DNA of 64,000 nucleotides from Morinoia aosen (GCA_030386875.1 CM059560.1:32730183-32794182), one strand, 5' to 3'; numbered from the stretch's first letter, positions 12,949 through 26,430 are shown. Program-made: numbers and translations. The notes: generated from the letters alone by a model not told the origin.

Positions 12949-14429
12949 TTACCTATGTCGCTCACAGTAAATTACGCAGAAGTGTGGTGTAATAATTTCA
13001 ATGCGCAGTTGACGCCGATGGAAGTACAACGTTGGAGGTCTGCGAAAAGTCTGGTTATTGCGGCTAAAGCAAGCTAGAGTACACTTTCCATTTATCGTCA
13101 GACGTCAAGAAGATCGGAAATTGCCGTGCCAATAAATTGATTCCTTTATCCTGCCCTTTCCATCATGAAAATAAAGTAGCTAACCTCAATGTTCTTAAAG
13201 CTAGCTTGAATCTAATAGGCGCGCTGGCAGAATAAAAACAAGCAAGCCAGCACGCCGAACTAAGGCTAGAAATTCGTACACTAGTATTGAATTACGATCT
13301 CAAATTCTTCGGAATTATTGCGTGATATTTCATCGAATTCAAGAAAAAGAGATGGATTCTATTTCTATTGAATTACCAAATAAAATTTTAATTAATTAAA
13401 GCCTCAAATTCTATTGAATTTGAAAAGAAGAAACGAACATCATTAACAGCGAATGAAACTTTTAAAATGGATTGAATTACAACCTCAAATTTTACAGATT
13501 TCAAAAAGGAGAGTTGAATACGAGTTCTGAATTATAGTGTCATCGAGTCGGACTCTAACACTATATCTCTTAACACTGAGGAGAAACTTTTGTACTTGAA
13601 TACAACGACGAGGAGCGGACATGTACAAGAGCATTTGAAGAGTTGCCTCAACAGGGGCGTCGAGAAGCGGTGTCGGTCGTGCCGAGCTGAAGGGAAGACT
13701 TGCCCGAGTGGTGCGCCGCGCGTGCCGAGGGTGGCAGATATTCAAGAGAACATTACGCCAAACGCTGCTCTCAACACAAAAAAGTGCGCTGAAATGAGAG
13801 TCAAAACAAGAGGAGTGCTAAACTTTAGGTGCGGAGATGGCTGCCTGAGAGATGATAGACTCCGACAGCAGCTGTGAGCGTGTGACGGTGTGTGGACGGG
13901 ATTTTTAACGCGCTAATAAATGTGCTACGCCATCAATTTGAAGAGCAGCAACTGCTGGACAGCATGAGGGAGGATTTGAAGTATTCAGATGAGTCTTGGC
14001 AAGTTCAAAGAGCCTTGGGATTGAGAAGAGACTGCAGTGCGATATTTCATTACAGAGTATGGGCATTGAATGTGTCGGAATTCCCTAGTGCTCCACAAAG
14101 TTCAAAGGCTTAACAACATCACACGAGAGTAAGCTCCTTTAAAGAGAAAGAGCTTCCAGTTTTTTATCGGTAGAATACAAATCATAATAGCAATAGCGTA
14201 CTTATTAATGGGATACCTAAAATTTACTGTTTAGTAATCCGTAATTAGGAGAAGAACAGAATTTAGTACGCAAGATGGGACCAAAGTCCTCGGGCTAATG
14301 AAGCAACAAATATATATTTCATTTCGGTAAAAAATTAACTATCGTAATATTTAATTCAAACAATTATTCACATGAAAGCAATTATTCTTCAGTATATGTC
14401 TGTTCAAAAGAAATCACGTGCTCTAGTTT
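12949..14429. other. Non-coding stretch
   Basis: Nothing recognised. A plus-strand frame at 13590-13877 (95 codons, Arg/Cys-rich) shows no motif I know. Confidence 0.35.
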
Positions 14430-15190
14430 CCATGAAAATGTTCTTTACCGTTTGTCGTAGCCAGTCTAGAAGAAATTCCTTACTGTATTTTTAGGGAACA
14501 CTTCAGAGCATTAGTTCTTGTGTCGGAAGAAGCACAGCTGCAGACTCGTGGATGTAACAGACAGAATAATCCATAGGGTTGAGATCGGGCGATTATGAGA
14601 TGTGGAATTTGCTTGCTTGAAATCTACAGAGAATGGTTCGGTAACCAATGTTGTGTTGGGATCGGCGTGCGAGAGAGTAAGCGGCTCTGGTGGAAAGTAA
14701 ACGACTTACCAAAATAATGCTTTGTTTCCAAAGAAAAAAGGCTTAACTTTGTTCGGTGTGCAAATTTGCGTTAACGTTCGCACTTTTTTCAAAGATATTA
14801 GCAAAGATATCAACGTTTTAGAAATTGTACCTTACAGTCTGGGCGATATCACTCTTTAAATACGTTTTTTAGTGTCTGGAAAGTCTTCGAGGAACTTCCC
14901 AACACACTTTCATTCTACCAGTTAAGCATCTCAACAGTAAGAAGTTTTCCATCTGAAAACATGATGTCAACTGCATGGGAGCGTATTATCCTTGAACTGA
15001 TCCAGAAGAACATTTACCTCAGATAGCCATTTTTTTTTCTTTTAAGGTCTTGAACTGCTCACGTATTATCTCATATCTGGGCTCCATCTGGCTGTTGCTT
15101 TGATGGTTTTGATAGATTTAGGAGTGCGAGATGTTCGAGAGCGACAACTTTGATGTCAATCTTCTCATATTCTAAGTTCGGCGAACGGAC
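14430..15190 (-). pseudogene. Mariner-family transposase relic
   Basis: Reading the minus strand in shifting frames gives, in the right order, the landmarks of a mariner transposase (DD34D-type DDE enzyme that cuts and pastes a mariner element). An N-terminal RTPKSIKTIKA segment lies near 15130. FSDGKLLTVE near 14950 corresponds to the first catalytic Asp region. TQHWLPN lies near 14650. SPDLNPMDYSV at 14560-14592 is the highly conserved region before the last catalytic residue. Stops and frame changes interrupt it throughout, so it is dead. No terminal inverted repeats were identified. Family assignment is from motif order only; a sub-lineage cannot be given. Confidence 0.75.
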
Positions 15191-15960
15191 GTAGAGTGTG
15201 ATAGACTGCGAAGATTTTGACACCATAATCACCTTAACAATCTCTGATCTTGTTTTATAGCATACAGCACAACAGCAGCTGCAAGTTCACAACTCTTTTT
15301 ACAGAATATCATCAATTTCCTGAAAGAAAATTGACGGAAACACACAACTCAGTTTGCAGACAATAATGTATTTTGTACAATTTAGTGCAAGCAAATAAGA
15401 CGAAACTTCTTGAAAACGATGTTTGCAGTGATGTAGAAAAAATGCGAAGCTTATGGGAAATATGTATTATATAGACACACACCCATTGCTAATGAGCAAA
15501 AATCAAAACTCCTTTTGTTTCAGAAATCCAAGACGTCCTCAACCGCTCATAGAAAATATCGTTTTTAACACCCTAAACGAAATCATTCGCCACAACTTTA
15601 TTCATTCAAACATGTTTTTAAGTGCGTGTAATCACGTAAATTTTAATGAAAATTACCAAAAATTATACCGGATACGATAATAAAGATTACCATAATTAGT
15701 GTTCCTGTATTTGAACTTATTTAAAAAATTACAAATACATCGATCTGTTGACTCGAATGTAACTTTATCACTATAGCACTCGAATGTGCGAAACTTTATC
15801 TCAGAAAAACAATAACAACTTCCCATTTACCCCTCTAATAACCATTATCACGACCATTTCAAATGAACGAACGTTCACGACAGGGATCATTGAAAAATAT
15901 TTCTTTGTACAAGGCCTTCATCATTCAAACATCAGCGATGTGCAAACAATTTTCCGAAGT
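15191..15960. other. Non-coding stretch
   Basis: Nothing recognised between the mariner relic and the duplicated block. Confidence 0.4.
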
Positions 15961-16166
15961 TAATTTCATTCGAATTCAAATGTTGTTCAGTAAAGAACCG
16001 CTCGTTAAAAACTTTTGGCTAACTGCTCTCTCCTGAGAGACAAAGGTCGCTTCGTTACCTGTATCTAATTACATCGGAGTAATAACAATAATTATCACGA
16101 TAGTAATGACCTGAGTTAAAATTTTAGATGCATGTGAAAGGACGCCTCGCTAATGAGGTCTGTTAG
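15961..16166 (+). repeat. Local duplicate, copy 1
   Basis: Diverged direct repeat of 17541-17746. Shared blocks include AAGAACCGCTCGTTAAAA, GAGAGACAAAGGT and AAAGGACGCCTCGCTAATGA. The constant 1580-bp offset at both ends shows little net indel between the copies. Confidence 0.85.
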
Positions 16167-17049
16167 TCATCATTATCATTGTAAATAATAAGGATATTTT
16201 TACATGTATCAATAGCAAGGTTGTGAAAACCAGGGGCTCTGCAGCATCGTCCAGCTCTGATGGGAACTTTTCCGTCGCAAATGAAATACACGTGTTCGAT
16301 TCTGTTCCTTTTTGTCTGGCGATCCCTTCCTTTTGACAGCGTTGAGGAGACAAGCCTGGACATGTCTGCAGATCTGTTGCGACGATTCGAAAGCTACTGA
16401 TTTCAGAGAAGTGACGCACAATGTTTGTTTTCCCATATTTCATTCATTAACATAATTTTTAATTGCTAATTAAGGAATCAGCCGAGCGTAAAAACGGTTG
16501 CTTCAAATACGGATGTTTAGTATAGTATTATGACTTATCACGGTCTCAAAAAAGCGTTTTATTTCAATTAGGTTTGCTCATGTCTTTTTGCACATGGGTT
16601 CTTCAAATCCCTAATGAGCCCCCAGTCGAGCTGGTACCTTTTTTAATAACCTGGATAAGGAAGGAAATTGTGGCGATCTTTTTTCCTTTTCCCAAAGGAA
16701 AACAAGATCTCCACAGGGGTTCGAGCTCACTAGATGAAGGGAGAACGCCCTTAATCAACCGCAAGGCCTATGGAAAATTTTCTGAAAAGTTTGGTTAATT
16801 AGAATAAATAACAGAAAAGAATAACTGAACTTGTAAGGAATGGGAAATAAACATACCATAGACCAAAATCAGATGATATTTTTGATCTGCCGCCTCCTTG
16901 GAAACAGGGAAACTAGGAAGTCTCCGTTCTGCTGGAGGATGAAATGAGCGCTCGACCTCCACCCGTTCCTTCAGCTCCCCCTGCCTGGTTGGCAAAAGTT
17001 AGGTGTGGTGTTGTACAGTGGTACAAGTAATTGCGCAGAGCGGCAAGTG
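16167..17049. other. Non-coding stretch
   Basis: Nothing recognised. Confidence 0.4.
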
Positions 17050-17360
17050 ATAAGTTCTAAATGTGCACCTAGGCGAGTTATTTGTTTTAGCAAGTTATGT
17101 ACCTAGGCTAGTTATGAATGAGTTTTAATTATGGAGACACCTAGGTTAGACATGTAAACCTAGACATATATTCCTAAATGAGTTTTAGATATATGTACCT
17201 AGGCTAGTTTTAATTTTTAGATTTGCCCCACAACAAGTTATGAGTTTCAGATGTACACTTAGAATACATATGAGTTTTTGATATGCACTCAGCTGAGTTA
17301 CGAGTTAAACTTACTCACCCAAGCTAATTTTAAGTTTTAGACAAGCACCTACTTTAGGTA
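17050..17360. repeat. Degenerate tandem repeat with CCTAGGCTAGTTATGAGTTTTAGA-like unit
   Basis: Copies of ATGTACCTAGGCTAGTT and GAGTTTTAGATATATG-type words recur about every 40 bp with strong divergence. Confidence 0.65.
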
Positions 17361-17540
17361 TATGATATGACTTATGCTTGTTATAAATTCTAATTGTCTT
17401 GAAAGCGGGGATCGGTATTGTGCTCAATGGAAATCAGCATCAGCGACCGGCTGGCGCTGAGCTTACCAGCAGCCAGCCACATATTGGTCGACCAATGGAA
17501 GTAGACATGCAGACTGTCGGGAGAGTTCCTCAATACGCAT

Positions 17541-17746
17541 TAATTTCAATGGAATTCGAATAATGTTCTCCAAAGAACCGCTCGTTAAAACGTTTTGGTC
17601 AGTTGCCCTCTCCAGAGAGACAAAGGTAGCTTCGTTTACAGGATCTAATTATAACACACTAATAGCAATGTTCGTCTCAATATTGATGATTTGTGTGGAA
17701 ATTTTAGATGAAAATGAAAGGACGCCTCGCTAATGAAGCTAGTTAC
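17541..17746 (+). repeat. Local duplicate, copy 2
   Basis: Partner of 15961-16166. The pair flanks the degenerate repeat at 17050-17360. It could be a local duplication or two copies of an unrecognised dispersed element. Confidence 0.85.
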
Positions 17747-17895
17747 TGCGGTTGCCTGCATAGGTGCATTCAACCCCTAGGATCAACCAGATCAGAATTG
17801 TTGCCCCCACACACAAATATTCTTCGGTAATGTGAGCAAGAAGTGTTCCGCATTGCGTCCGTATGGTTGACTGCAATTGCGATGGAGCATATGTG

Positions 17896-17930
17896 TGCAT
17901 TCATGTATGTATGTATGTATGTGTCTATGT
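17896..17930. repeat. TATG microsatellite
   Basis: Short run of ATGT tetranucleotides. Confidence 0.8.
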
Positions 17931-18780
17931 ACTGTATATTAGCGCCTTTACGTCTCATTATTTTCTGGATATGTCCACTTGGACGCCTATAAATAATGAA
18001 GACGTACCGCATTGTCACACCTCTCACAAAATGCGGCTCAATGCAGGCTCGGAACGCACGTGTTTCCGCTAATAAGTAGACGCCTGTAAACACCCAAAGA
18101 CATGAAACCGCTCCAAATACAATAGGCGCCAAACAGGTCAACATTGGCGAGACCCCGCTTTTGAAAAACACGCGGTGACAGGCGACCATAATTTCTGATC
18201 ATATTTGAGAGGCGCCTGAAATTACTGGCGATGTCGCTCATAATATTTTTCTTGGGCCAGAGTACCTTGAATCATGTGATAGACAGCAGGGACGCTGGCC
18301 GGACATATGCTGACACCGGATATCGTATTAACCTTACGGGTGTCGATGCGACAAAGTCGTTAATTTTAAAATAAGGTAAAAACGCCTTACGCCATTCATG
18401 TGATGCTGATAGTACGCGAGGCAGCAGAAAGAGTTCCGTTATTTGAGTTTAGAGATACAAGCGTCGTCGTGCTCTGGCGCTGAGGATTCGTCTCTTTCTG
18501 ACTTGACTGATGAAAGATATGCCGAAAGAAATTTCGAAGTTGTGTCCCGGAAACGTTTGTGAGAAGTGTTGGTCTATAACGTTATCAGGAAAATGGACGC
18601 GAGATATATCAGTGTCATGAATAACAAAACTGTTATGAGTCATTCCATAACGCTTAACATTCACGATAAAACCAGCAGCCATCATGTTCAAATGAAGCAA
18701 TAGAGGACAATCTAACTGACTCTTATAGAACGTTGACATTCGGGGCCTGTATCAAATTCCACTACCAAGTTTATCGCACC
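17931..18780. other. Non-coding stretch
   Basis: A 139-codon minus-strand frame spans 17770-18189, but it includes the microsatellite translation and has no recognised motif, so I do not call it a gene. Confidence 0.35.
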
Positions 18781-18824
18781 TCATTATCATCATCATCATA
18801 ATCATCATTACCATCATCATATTG
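18781..18824. repeat. ATC trinucleotide microsatellite
   Basis: Run of ATC/ATT triplets (ATCATCATCATAATCATCATT). Confidence 0.85.
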
Positions 18825-19361
18825 GGTTACTTCGTATACCCAACGAATCCGAAAAAAAAAGAACTACCGCGCATAGAAGATGCCAGATGTCAGCGCCGTG
18901 AGAAGTTCTTTCCGCAATTATATTCTTAGGTCATTATTTGATTCTATTTCTTAGGAATATTATATGAGATGTTGTTAGCAACTCAATTGAATAATAATGT
19001 TTCCCCTGAGAATATAAAATTAAGGTATTATCATCAAACGACGTTACTCGCTCAAGAGGTTCGATGATAACCGACACAAAACCGTTTCAAAATGCGATGC
19101 TCTCATCAGTTCTGCCGAGCTCGGCACTCAGAGTGCGACCGCGATTGGTAAGGGGTGTGGTTTTCCACCCCGCCTGCCCTTTGGGCATGGCGAGCAACTT
19201 TCTTGAAAAAAATACCTTTATTGTCATCATATATCAGAATCAGAGTGACGTATTATCGAATTTAAAGTTCCTATTCTAATCACATCCCAGAAGCCCACGA
19301 TCACGAAAAAGTACCAATATTTACCAGTGTTCATATGAATCCAACTCCCCCTCTAATTCAC

Positions 19362-19445
19362 GCGTAGGATTATCTTTGATGCGTAGACTTATCATTGATG
19401 TAGTAGGTCTATCCTTGATGTGATAGGAATATCTTTGATGAGCTC
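19362..19445. repeat. Four-copy 20 to 22-bp tandem repeat
   Basis: Four tandem variants of GTAGGATTATCTTTGATG, for example GTAGACTTATCATTGATG and ATAGGAATATCTTTGATG. Confidence 0.75.
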
Positions 19446-20569
19446 AGCAATTCCGGAATTCTCTCCTTCTAATTAGCGAGACAATCCTCGATCTGGTTCA
19501 GGTCGCTGAACTTCCCAGTTAAGGCTGGACGTGCGAGTTGTCACTGACGTTATTGAAGTTGATATTAGAGTGCCACCTCACGCTACCTAAACTGATACCT
19601 ATTTCCTTTAACCTTTGAACATATGATAAATCATATCGTAGGACAATTTTGATCTGAACTGCGGATGTCATCGATTTTGTGAATGATTTATGGATTATTG
19701 TAGTGATAAGAAAAAGGTCGCCATGAAGATGTTAAAACTGGTTGATGATCATGATGATGAAAGATGAGAGTAGGAACAGTGCGCACCGCGTTGCATGGGT
19801 TATTGACAAAATATCACGAGAAAATATCATGTTGGTCCCGCATATTTGGATGGAAAATTACGTGTAAAGATGGCGCTGCTGCAGGATCAAGAAATCTTAA
19901 GCTAAATAGGTCCATAGTATCAGGTCCCGAAGCAGTGAAATATCAATGCTAAAAAGGACCATAACAATTGATGCTGCAGCTGTTGGATTGGAATCAATCT
20001 GTTATGGCGGAAACAGAAGTTCGTTCGCTTTAGTAAGTCGCCATGAATGTTACGCGGAAGGGCAAAACGCTTGCATAGCTAAATACGAAGGTTTATTTAA
20101 AAGTCAAAACAAGTTCCAGTGGTTATCACCCACGCTTTTTACACACTTTTAAAATATTCATATGTAATTAACGTGAAATTTGCTTGTGAAAGTCAGATTA
20201 ACATTTCAAAGTCTTAAACATTGGTATTCGCTGTCGATCTTAATTCCAATTAGGAGAAAGGTTATACTTCCAATAGGACGATTCGTTAAGGATCTTACTC
20301 GTAGAAGAAAAAGAAGAACCAGAGTATAAACGAACATGACGTTTATTGCATACGTTTCAGAATTATTAAAATTCCATTATCAGTGCTGAAATAGGTGAAA
20401 AATAAAAATTTCTTAAAATCCTGGTAAAAACAAATACATATATACCAAAAATTCTCTAAATGTAAGAACCCTAATTTGTATTCATTCACACACGAACAGT
20501 TGCATACTCATAATTCACACAAGCACACATTTACACGCTAATCCAGAGACACCCAGTGAACACACTATG
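19446..20569. other. Non-coding stretch
   Basis: Nothing recognised. Confidence 0.4.
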
Positions 20570-20572
20570 CTT

Positions 20573-20605
<33 letters not shown>

Positions 20606-20611
20606 CACACC
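20570..20611. repeat. CA microsatellite
   Basis: About twenty CA dinucleotides with one interruption. Confidence 0.95.
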
Positions 20612-21914
20612 TTAAATTTCGGAATTTATAATTTCTAAATGGCTTTGAATACTTTTCATGAAACTCAAAGTGTGGCACACGCAGAATCTAAAAGAGATCA
20701 TTTTTCTGTACTGTAATTTTCACCTCCGCCAGTGATTTTTTGCTTGCAAATTGCAATCGCTCGCATGAAAATTTGAAGATTTCTTGGGGCTACCACAAAT
20801 GATTTGCAGTCTCTAATCGCATTGGAGAGCTGAAAAAATAACATACTGAGAGATCATCAGTGATTTCAATTGAATACAAAATTCATCGAGTCTTTCACCA
20901 CTCCGTTTCCAACCAGTTTAGTCCACTGCTCCCTCATCCTAAAGGACGGAAATTAATTCCAAAATCTGTTTTCCATTCCCACCATTCAACGCGAGTGCCG
21001 CGTAATAACATCTCTTCGCTCTCCCTTGCAATGTGCACTAATTAAGAAGAATAAATTATGTAGCCGTCACCGACTGACAAGATTTCGTGTCACTTATATT
21101 TATACGCAGATGTGCTGGGATGGAGAGTCCGATGCCAAGTGTGTGCATATGAAGCGCGAAAGTGAAAACCATTCCTGCATTCCTATTAATATCATAAACT
21201 TTGCTTTAGAGGGGAAATAATTGGCGTTTAAAGTGGATAGATTTAGAGTAAAACTTGCGTTGGAGAATCAATTCAAAAGAGAAAATCGTTCCTCTCAACT
21301 AAGCCCTCGTAACTCATTAGACTTCAGTCGTCTGTGATAAGACAAACATTGCTCGTTGTGCACATATTTATGTGAAATTCATTTCCGACATGATTAGATA
21401 TTGATATTTTATTAATTGGATGAACGTTTCCAGTTTATTTTCTTGTAAAGAAAACACCGAAGTGATTTTGCTAGCGAGAAAATCTGCATTAATTTGGGAA
21501 ATTTTATGATGAGAATTTCTTTAGTTTATTCAGGAATAACTTCACGCTTTGGTAGTTCTAACAAATGCATGACATATATTATTTTCATTCTGTCTGTACA
21601 AACGCAAATTATGCATGTACTATCTAAGTTTTATGTAAAATGTGTGCATTTTAGATAAGTTTTTAGTTTTTAATTTGGTAGAAAAGTTTAGCAATGAGTA
21701 TGAAAAGATATTCGAGTATCACTGAACACCAGAGGCTATCTAAACGGAACATCCATTTAACATCTCCCCAGCTGGTAAAATAATATGAGCTAAGTGTACA
21801 TGGTCTACGTTAAGCCTTTCTAAGATTTCAGACCTTGATTACATACAAATCATGCTCCGTAAAAGTACATATTAAGTCTTATTCAACTTCAAAAGCAATG
21901 AAAACAGTTTTATA
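20612..21914. other. Non-coding stretch
   Basis: AT-rich, nothing recognised. Confidence 0.4.
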
Positions 21915-22320
21915 CATTACTCTTAAGTTTTAATATTTGCTCCTTTGTTGATGCACTTATGCAAAATTTGGTCTCATTCCAGATATTCTCCAGCATCTCC
22001 GTAGCTACTGTAGCTTGAGCTGCTCTTATCTTTGCCTTCAAGGTCTCAATATCAGGCACTGCTGAACTGTACACTTTACCCTTCATATAACACAGTAAGA
22101 AAAATCAAGCAGCGTAATTTCTGGAGGACGGGGCTGGCATTGTGTAGGGCCATTTATGCTATTCTAGACTCAGCTGTAGCAGATAAAGTGATGGCAGCGG
22201 TATCTGTAGGAAAATGTAAAACTCTAATAATTACTCAACTCGCTGGAAAATTTGTGCAGTCAAATTCCCAAACATTGTATTGTCGTTAATTCTGAAAATC
22301 AGGAAAATACTTTAAGTTTA
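21915..22320 (-). pseudogene. Tc1/mariner-type transposase C-terminal relic
   Basis: On the minus strand a frame around 22145-21915 reads FFLLCYMKGKVYSS followed by VPDIETLKAKIRAA and EMLENIWNE. This reproduces the layout of the C-terminus of IS630/Tc1/mariner-type transposases (DFFLWG, then VY, then LKxRIxxA, then a W-containing helix). An internal stop precedes FFLL and upstream motifs are not recoverable, so only a fragment remains. Its C-terminal pattern differs from the mariner relic at 14.4-15.2 kb, so it probably comes from another lineage. Confidence 0.7.
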
Positions 22321-25300
22321 TTGCAAAACTTTTGAGCTCAATTATGCGTTGACCGTAAAATCGTTACCCCGTCAGGTTCAACGCAGAACGTTGTGAACGC
22401 AGCGCGCAGGAACCTAAATTGACCCAGCACACCCGTGGAACCTTCCTTCGTTGTCACAACCTCGTGAGTTTTTCAGCTTGAGGTTGTGATGTGATGAAGT
22501 ACAGAGGGGCAATGCAGGCGTGAAATACGAGCAAATGAAATTATATTTTTACCAGGAAGATAGAAATACCATCGAACGTATTCGAAGCGATTACCCGTAA
22601 GCGGTACGTATGTGAAGTTTCAACTTCGGAAAATTATAGGCTGCGTAAGACTGCGTAAGCAAAATACATCCACTAGTTTAGTCCTATGCTGATTATTTAT
22701 GTAATTTCTCAAATATGATCAACAACAGATGTCAATAACTATTCTAAACCTACACAGGCTGTACAGCTCTATATTATGTTTTCTTATTTGTTATTTTGAT
22801 GATTCCTTCATAACCAAATGAATTGAGAAAAAACACAGTACGGAGCATTGATTTATTTTAAAACGAACTGTGCCAACGCATGAACTAAGGGATCTCCCCC
22901 AAGGTATCTATTCTGTATTTTACACTAACTCATACATCCTTCATAAACTTACAAAGAAAATTTAGAATCTACAGTGCTTAAAGACTCACTGTAGGTTCCC
23001 TGTTGTTATCAGCGATGTGAACAACTGATCGCTGCACAAAACTTTGAATTTGTCAGCGGTTTTTTCTACGTCTAAATACTAATTGCAACACGATAGTAGC
23101 AGTTCATAATTCTATCCGAGTCTGATACCTCGCACGCAGGCCAGCAAAAAAGATTTTGATGGACCTCTGCGGAGGTTTATTGAAATGCTGTATTAGGAAA
23201 TACCGGGACTGTAGACCTGTCTGTGTGAGAAGCCATTCAGGGCAAAAGACTGAAATACAATCACCCATTATTTAAAATGCCTGAAATTACTTAAAAATGT
23301 CTATAGATGGTAAAAGTCTTTTATTACCTCAGAAGAACCTGCAAATAGTATTGTTATTCTGTGTATAATTATGATCCTTTCTTTGATTCTTGATATAATT
23401 ATTAAGAAAATAAAGAACACGGTCAGCTCGAAACATAATTCTAAGCTTCTAAAACATAGAACACGTCCCATTCTTTTATAATCACATCGACCTTATGATG
23501 GAAAAAATATTTAATCTGAATCCCTGCAAAACAAAATATATGAACAGGACCTGTACCGCAACTGTGCCTCAAAGAGTGAAAGGACATGAGTAAAATCAAA
23601 CGATCGGTTTGTCTACCAACATAAGTTTTATACTACTTTGCTTTCAATCTGTGAAAAAAATGTTCCAAATAAAATTGCCCAGTTAACATAATTGTTTCTC
23701 TTCTCCTCTGCTCAACGACGTTCACCGGTCAAAATACAGTGATGATTATGCTTTTGTCCAATACCATTTTTTAAAAGTGAACAACACCACACGGATTTAC
23801 CTCGTCGTAGTCTTTCACAAAACGCTTCTGGCAGCAAAAAAAAAACGATACATTCTGTAGTATTCGTTTTCAAAATGCAGCTTAGGTAGATTATAATTGA
23901 AGTTACCATTTAATTTTCCACACTCGGCGCTCATCACGCACTGTTTTATTCACTGTTTTATTCACCCATCACTGTTTGCTGTTTTATTTCTGATTTACTG
24001 CATTAGTTTAGTGAGAGGGAGGCCTGTTACATTGTCCACTCCCTGCAAGTGTTAGAGGATAAACAGAAGTATGTTGAGTAGAAACATAAAATGTTTTCTG
24101 TGCGCATCTTGTTTATATTTTTCACTTTATTAACACTACGGAAATATTTTTTCGAGTTCAAAATATGTGAAATATTCATCAACGCTATTTTCAATCATTT
24201 TCAGAGTCTAGATGCTTTGAAGATCAAGTTATAAAGCATTAACATTTCAAAAATCAAGATGCAAAACATCAATATCTTGAGCACAAGATATTAGGCAGCA
24301 CAATTTTATGGACTCAAAAAATAAAAATGACATTTTTGTGCGAAAGCATTTGCACGTAACGATATAGAACTTAGGTTTAGTGCTGGAAACAATAAAATGT
24401 TCTTGAAACAGTGAGCTGCATGTGCTGAAGGCTTATGATTGTGTTGAAATTGTAAATAAGCACTAAAAAAAGAGTAGTGTGTGATATGTGGTAATCGACA
24501 AATAAAGAAATTATGTAATTTGAAGCAGCTACATAAAAACGAATGAAAGTGTTTGAATCAACAGTTTTTGAACCTGAGGTAGTTCAAACTTGCGTCAAAG
24601 CCCAACACTGATGTAAATCTATTTACTAAATAGTCCTCTGACAAAACACGGCCTCAATAAAAGGAAAAAAGCCGGCATTCGTTATTGGAAGTGAACAAAA
24701 ATAATCGCCAGCAAGTAATCTAAACGAAAAAAATAAACTTTACACCTGACCTGTAAGCATCATCCCAGCGCAATATCCTCAATCGATCTTTTTCCAGTAA
24801 TTTAATGCGAAATTCTGGTAATAAACTAATGTGCGTTTACCGCGCGTTATTGGAAGGAGCTTTTCCCGTTTTTATAAGCCGCTGGAGGGAAATTTTTGTC
24901 TGTCCCTAGACTACAAAATTGTTTTTATTCTGCAGTGCAGTATTTTCTATTTTTCTTGAGCTGCTAGAAATGCTTTCATTTGAGTGACGAGGGAATTCTT
25001 TTGATCGCAGCAGTGTTGGAATTGTGTTGATATTCGAAATGCTGGAATATCTCTCAATTTCACAAGACGAGAGTTGCTTTATTTTGACATTGCGGGAACA
25101 ATTTTTAAATTAGAGTTGAAAAAATCGCTTTCCTGCTCTCAATACAAATGTTACCTTCATTTTCCCAAAACTGTATTTTATGCCTTCACCGAGAACCAGC
25201 AATGTTTCAATATAGACATTGCTGAACCTTCGATCTTATAATTCGAGGACAGACAGAAGTTTTACTCATACCTAAACATCTACGTATCAAAATTGACGGT

Positions 25301-25562
25301 TATTCCCAGTAACTTGAATCAAACATCGAGTATGCCGAAAAACTACACGACAAATCTTCATTCGCATACATTGAAGCTTGCATAAGATGATGTATGACTC
25401 GAGGATCGACTGTATTTCCTTTCATTCCGGGATTTCGAAAATGGTCTTCACTTGCGTAGCTTGCTGCCCTCCGCGCCTCGCGGGGGTCGCCGTCTGCCCT
25501 TATTTGTTCTGCTCGGCAGCGCCGCTCCCGCACGTCTCGCGTAGCTCAGGCTGCCTGGCGGT
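22321..25562. other. Non-coding stretch
   Basis: Long AT-rich stretch with no recognised gene or transposon. Confidence 0.35.
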
Positions 25563-26430
25563 GCTGTGAGTCGTGGGCAGGAAACGGGCCGTGAGGAAGT
25601 GCAGGGCGTCGTGGGCAGAAAACGGGCCGTGAGGAAGTGCAGGGCGTCGTGGGCAGGAAACGGGCCGTGAGGAAGTGCAGGGCGTCGTGGGCAGGAAACG
25701 GGCCGTGAGGAATTGCAGGGCGTCGTGGGCAGAAAACGGGCCGTGAGGAAGTGCAGGGCGTCGTGGGCAGGAAACGGGCCGTGAGGAAGTGCAGGGCGTC
25801 GTGGGCAGAAAACGGGCCGTGAGGAAGTGCAGGGCGTCGTGGGCAGGAAACGGGCCGTGAGGAAGTGCAGGGCGTCGTGGGCAGGAAACGGGCCGTGAGG
25901 AAGTGCAGGGCGTCGTGGGCAGGAAACGGGCCGTGAGGAAGTGCAGGGCGTCGTGGGCAGAAAACGGGCCGTGAGGAAGTGCAGGGCGTCGTGGGCAGGA
26001 AACGGGCCGTGAGGAAGTGCAGGGCGTCGTGGGCAGGAAACGGGCCGTGAGGAAGTGCAGGGCGTTGTGGGGTGGAAACGGGCCGTAAGGAAGTGCAGGG
26101 TGTCGTGGGCAGTAAACGGGCCGTGAGGAAGTGCAGGGCGGCGTGGGCAGGAAACGGGCCGTGAGGAAGTGCAGGGCGTTGTGGGGTGGAAACGGGCCGT
26201 GAGGAAGTGCAGGGCGGCGTGGGCAGTAAACGGGCCGTGAGGAAGTGCAGGGCGTCGTGGGCAGAAAACGGGCCGTGAGGAAGTGCAGGGCGTCGTGGGC
26301 AGAAAACGGGCCGTGAGGAAGTGCAGGGCGTTGTGGGGTGGAAACGGGCCGTGAGGAAGTGCAGGGTGTCGTGGGCAATAAGCGGGCCGTGAGGAAGTGC
26401 AGGGCGGCGTGGGCAGGAAACGGGCCGTGA
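25563..26430. repeat. 38-bp minisatellite, about 23 copies
   Basis: Head-to-tail copies of a 38-bp unit containing GGGCCGTGAGGAAGTGCAGG then GCGTCGTGGGCAGGAAAC. Variants at GGCAGGAAAC / GGCAGAAAAC / GGCAGTAAAC and CGTCGTGGGC / CGTTGTGGGG are interspersed, the GTTGTGGGG type only in the right third. Since 38 is not a multiple of three, the 292-codon minus-strand frame over the array (25500-26378) passes through all three phases, so the unit has no stop in any minus phase. It is GC-rich compared with its surroundings. I do not call the frame a gene. Confidence 0.97.

Noticed and set aside
17770-18189. 139-codon minus-strand frame
   Set aside because: Contains microsatellite translation and no recognisable domain.
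25500-26378. 292-codon minus-strand frame
   Set aside because: Translation of the 38-bp minisatellite through all three phases; not protein-like.
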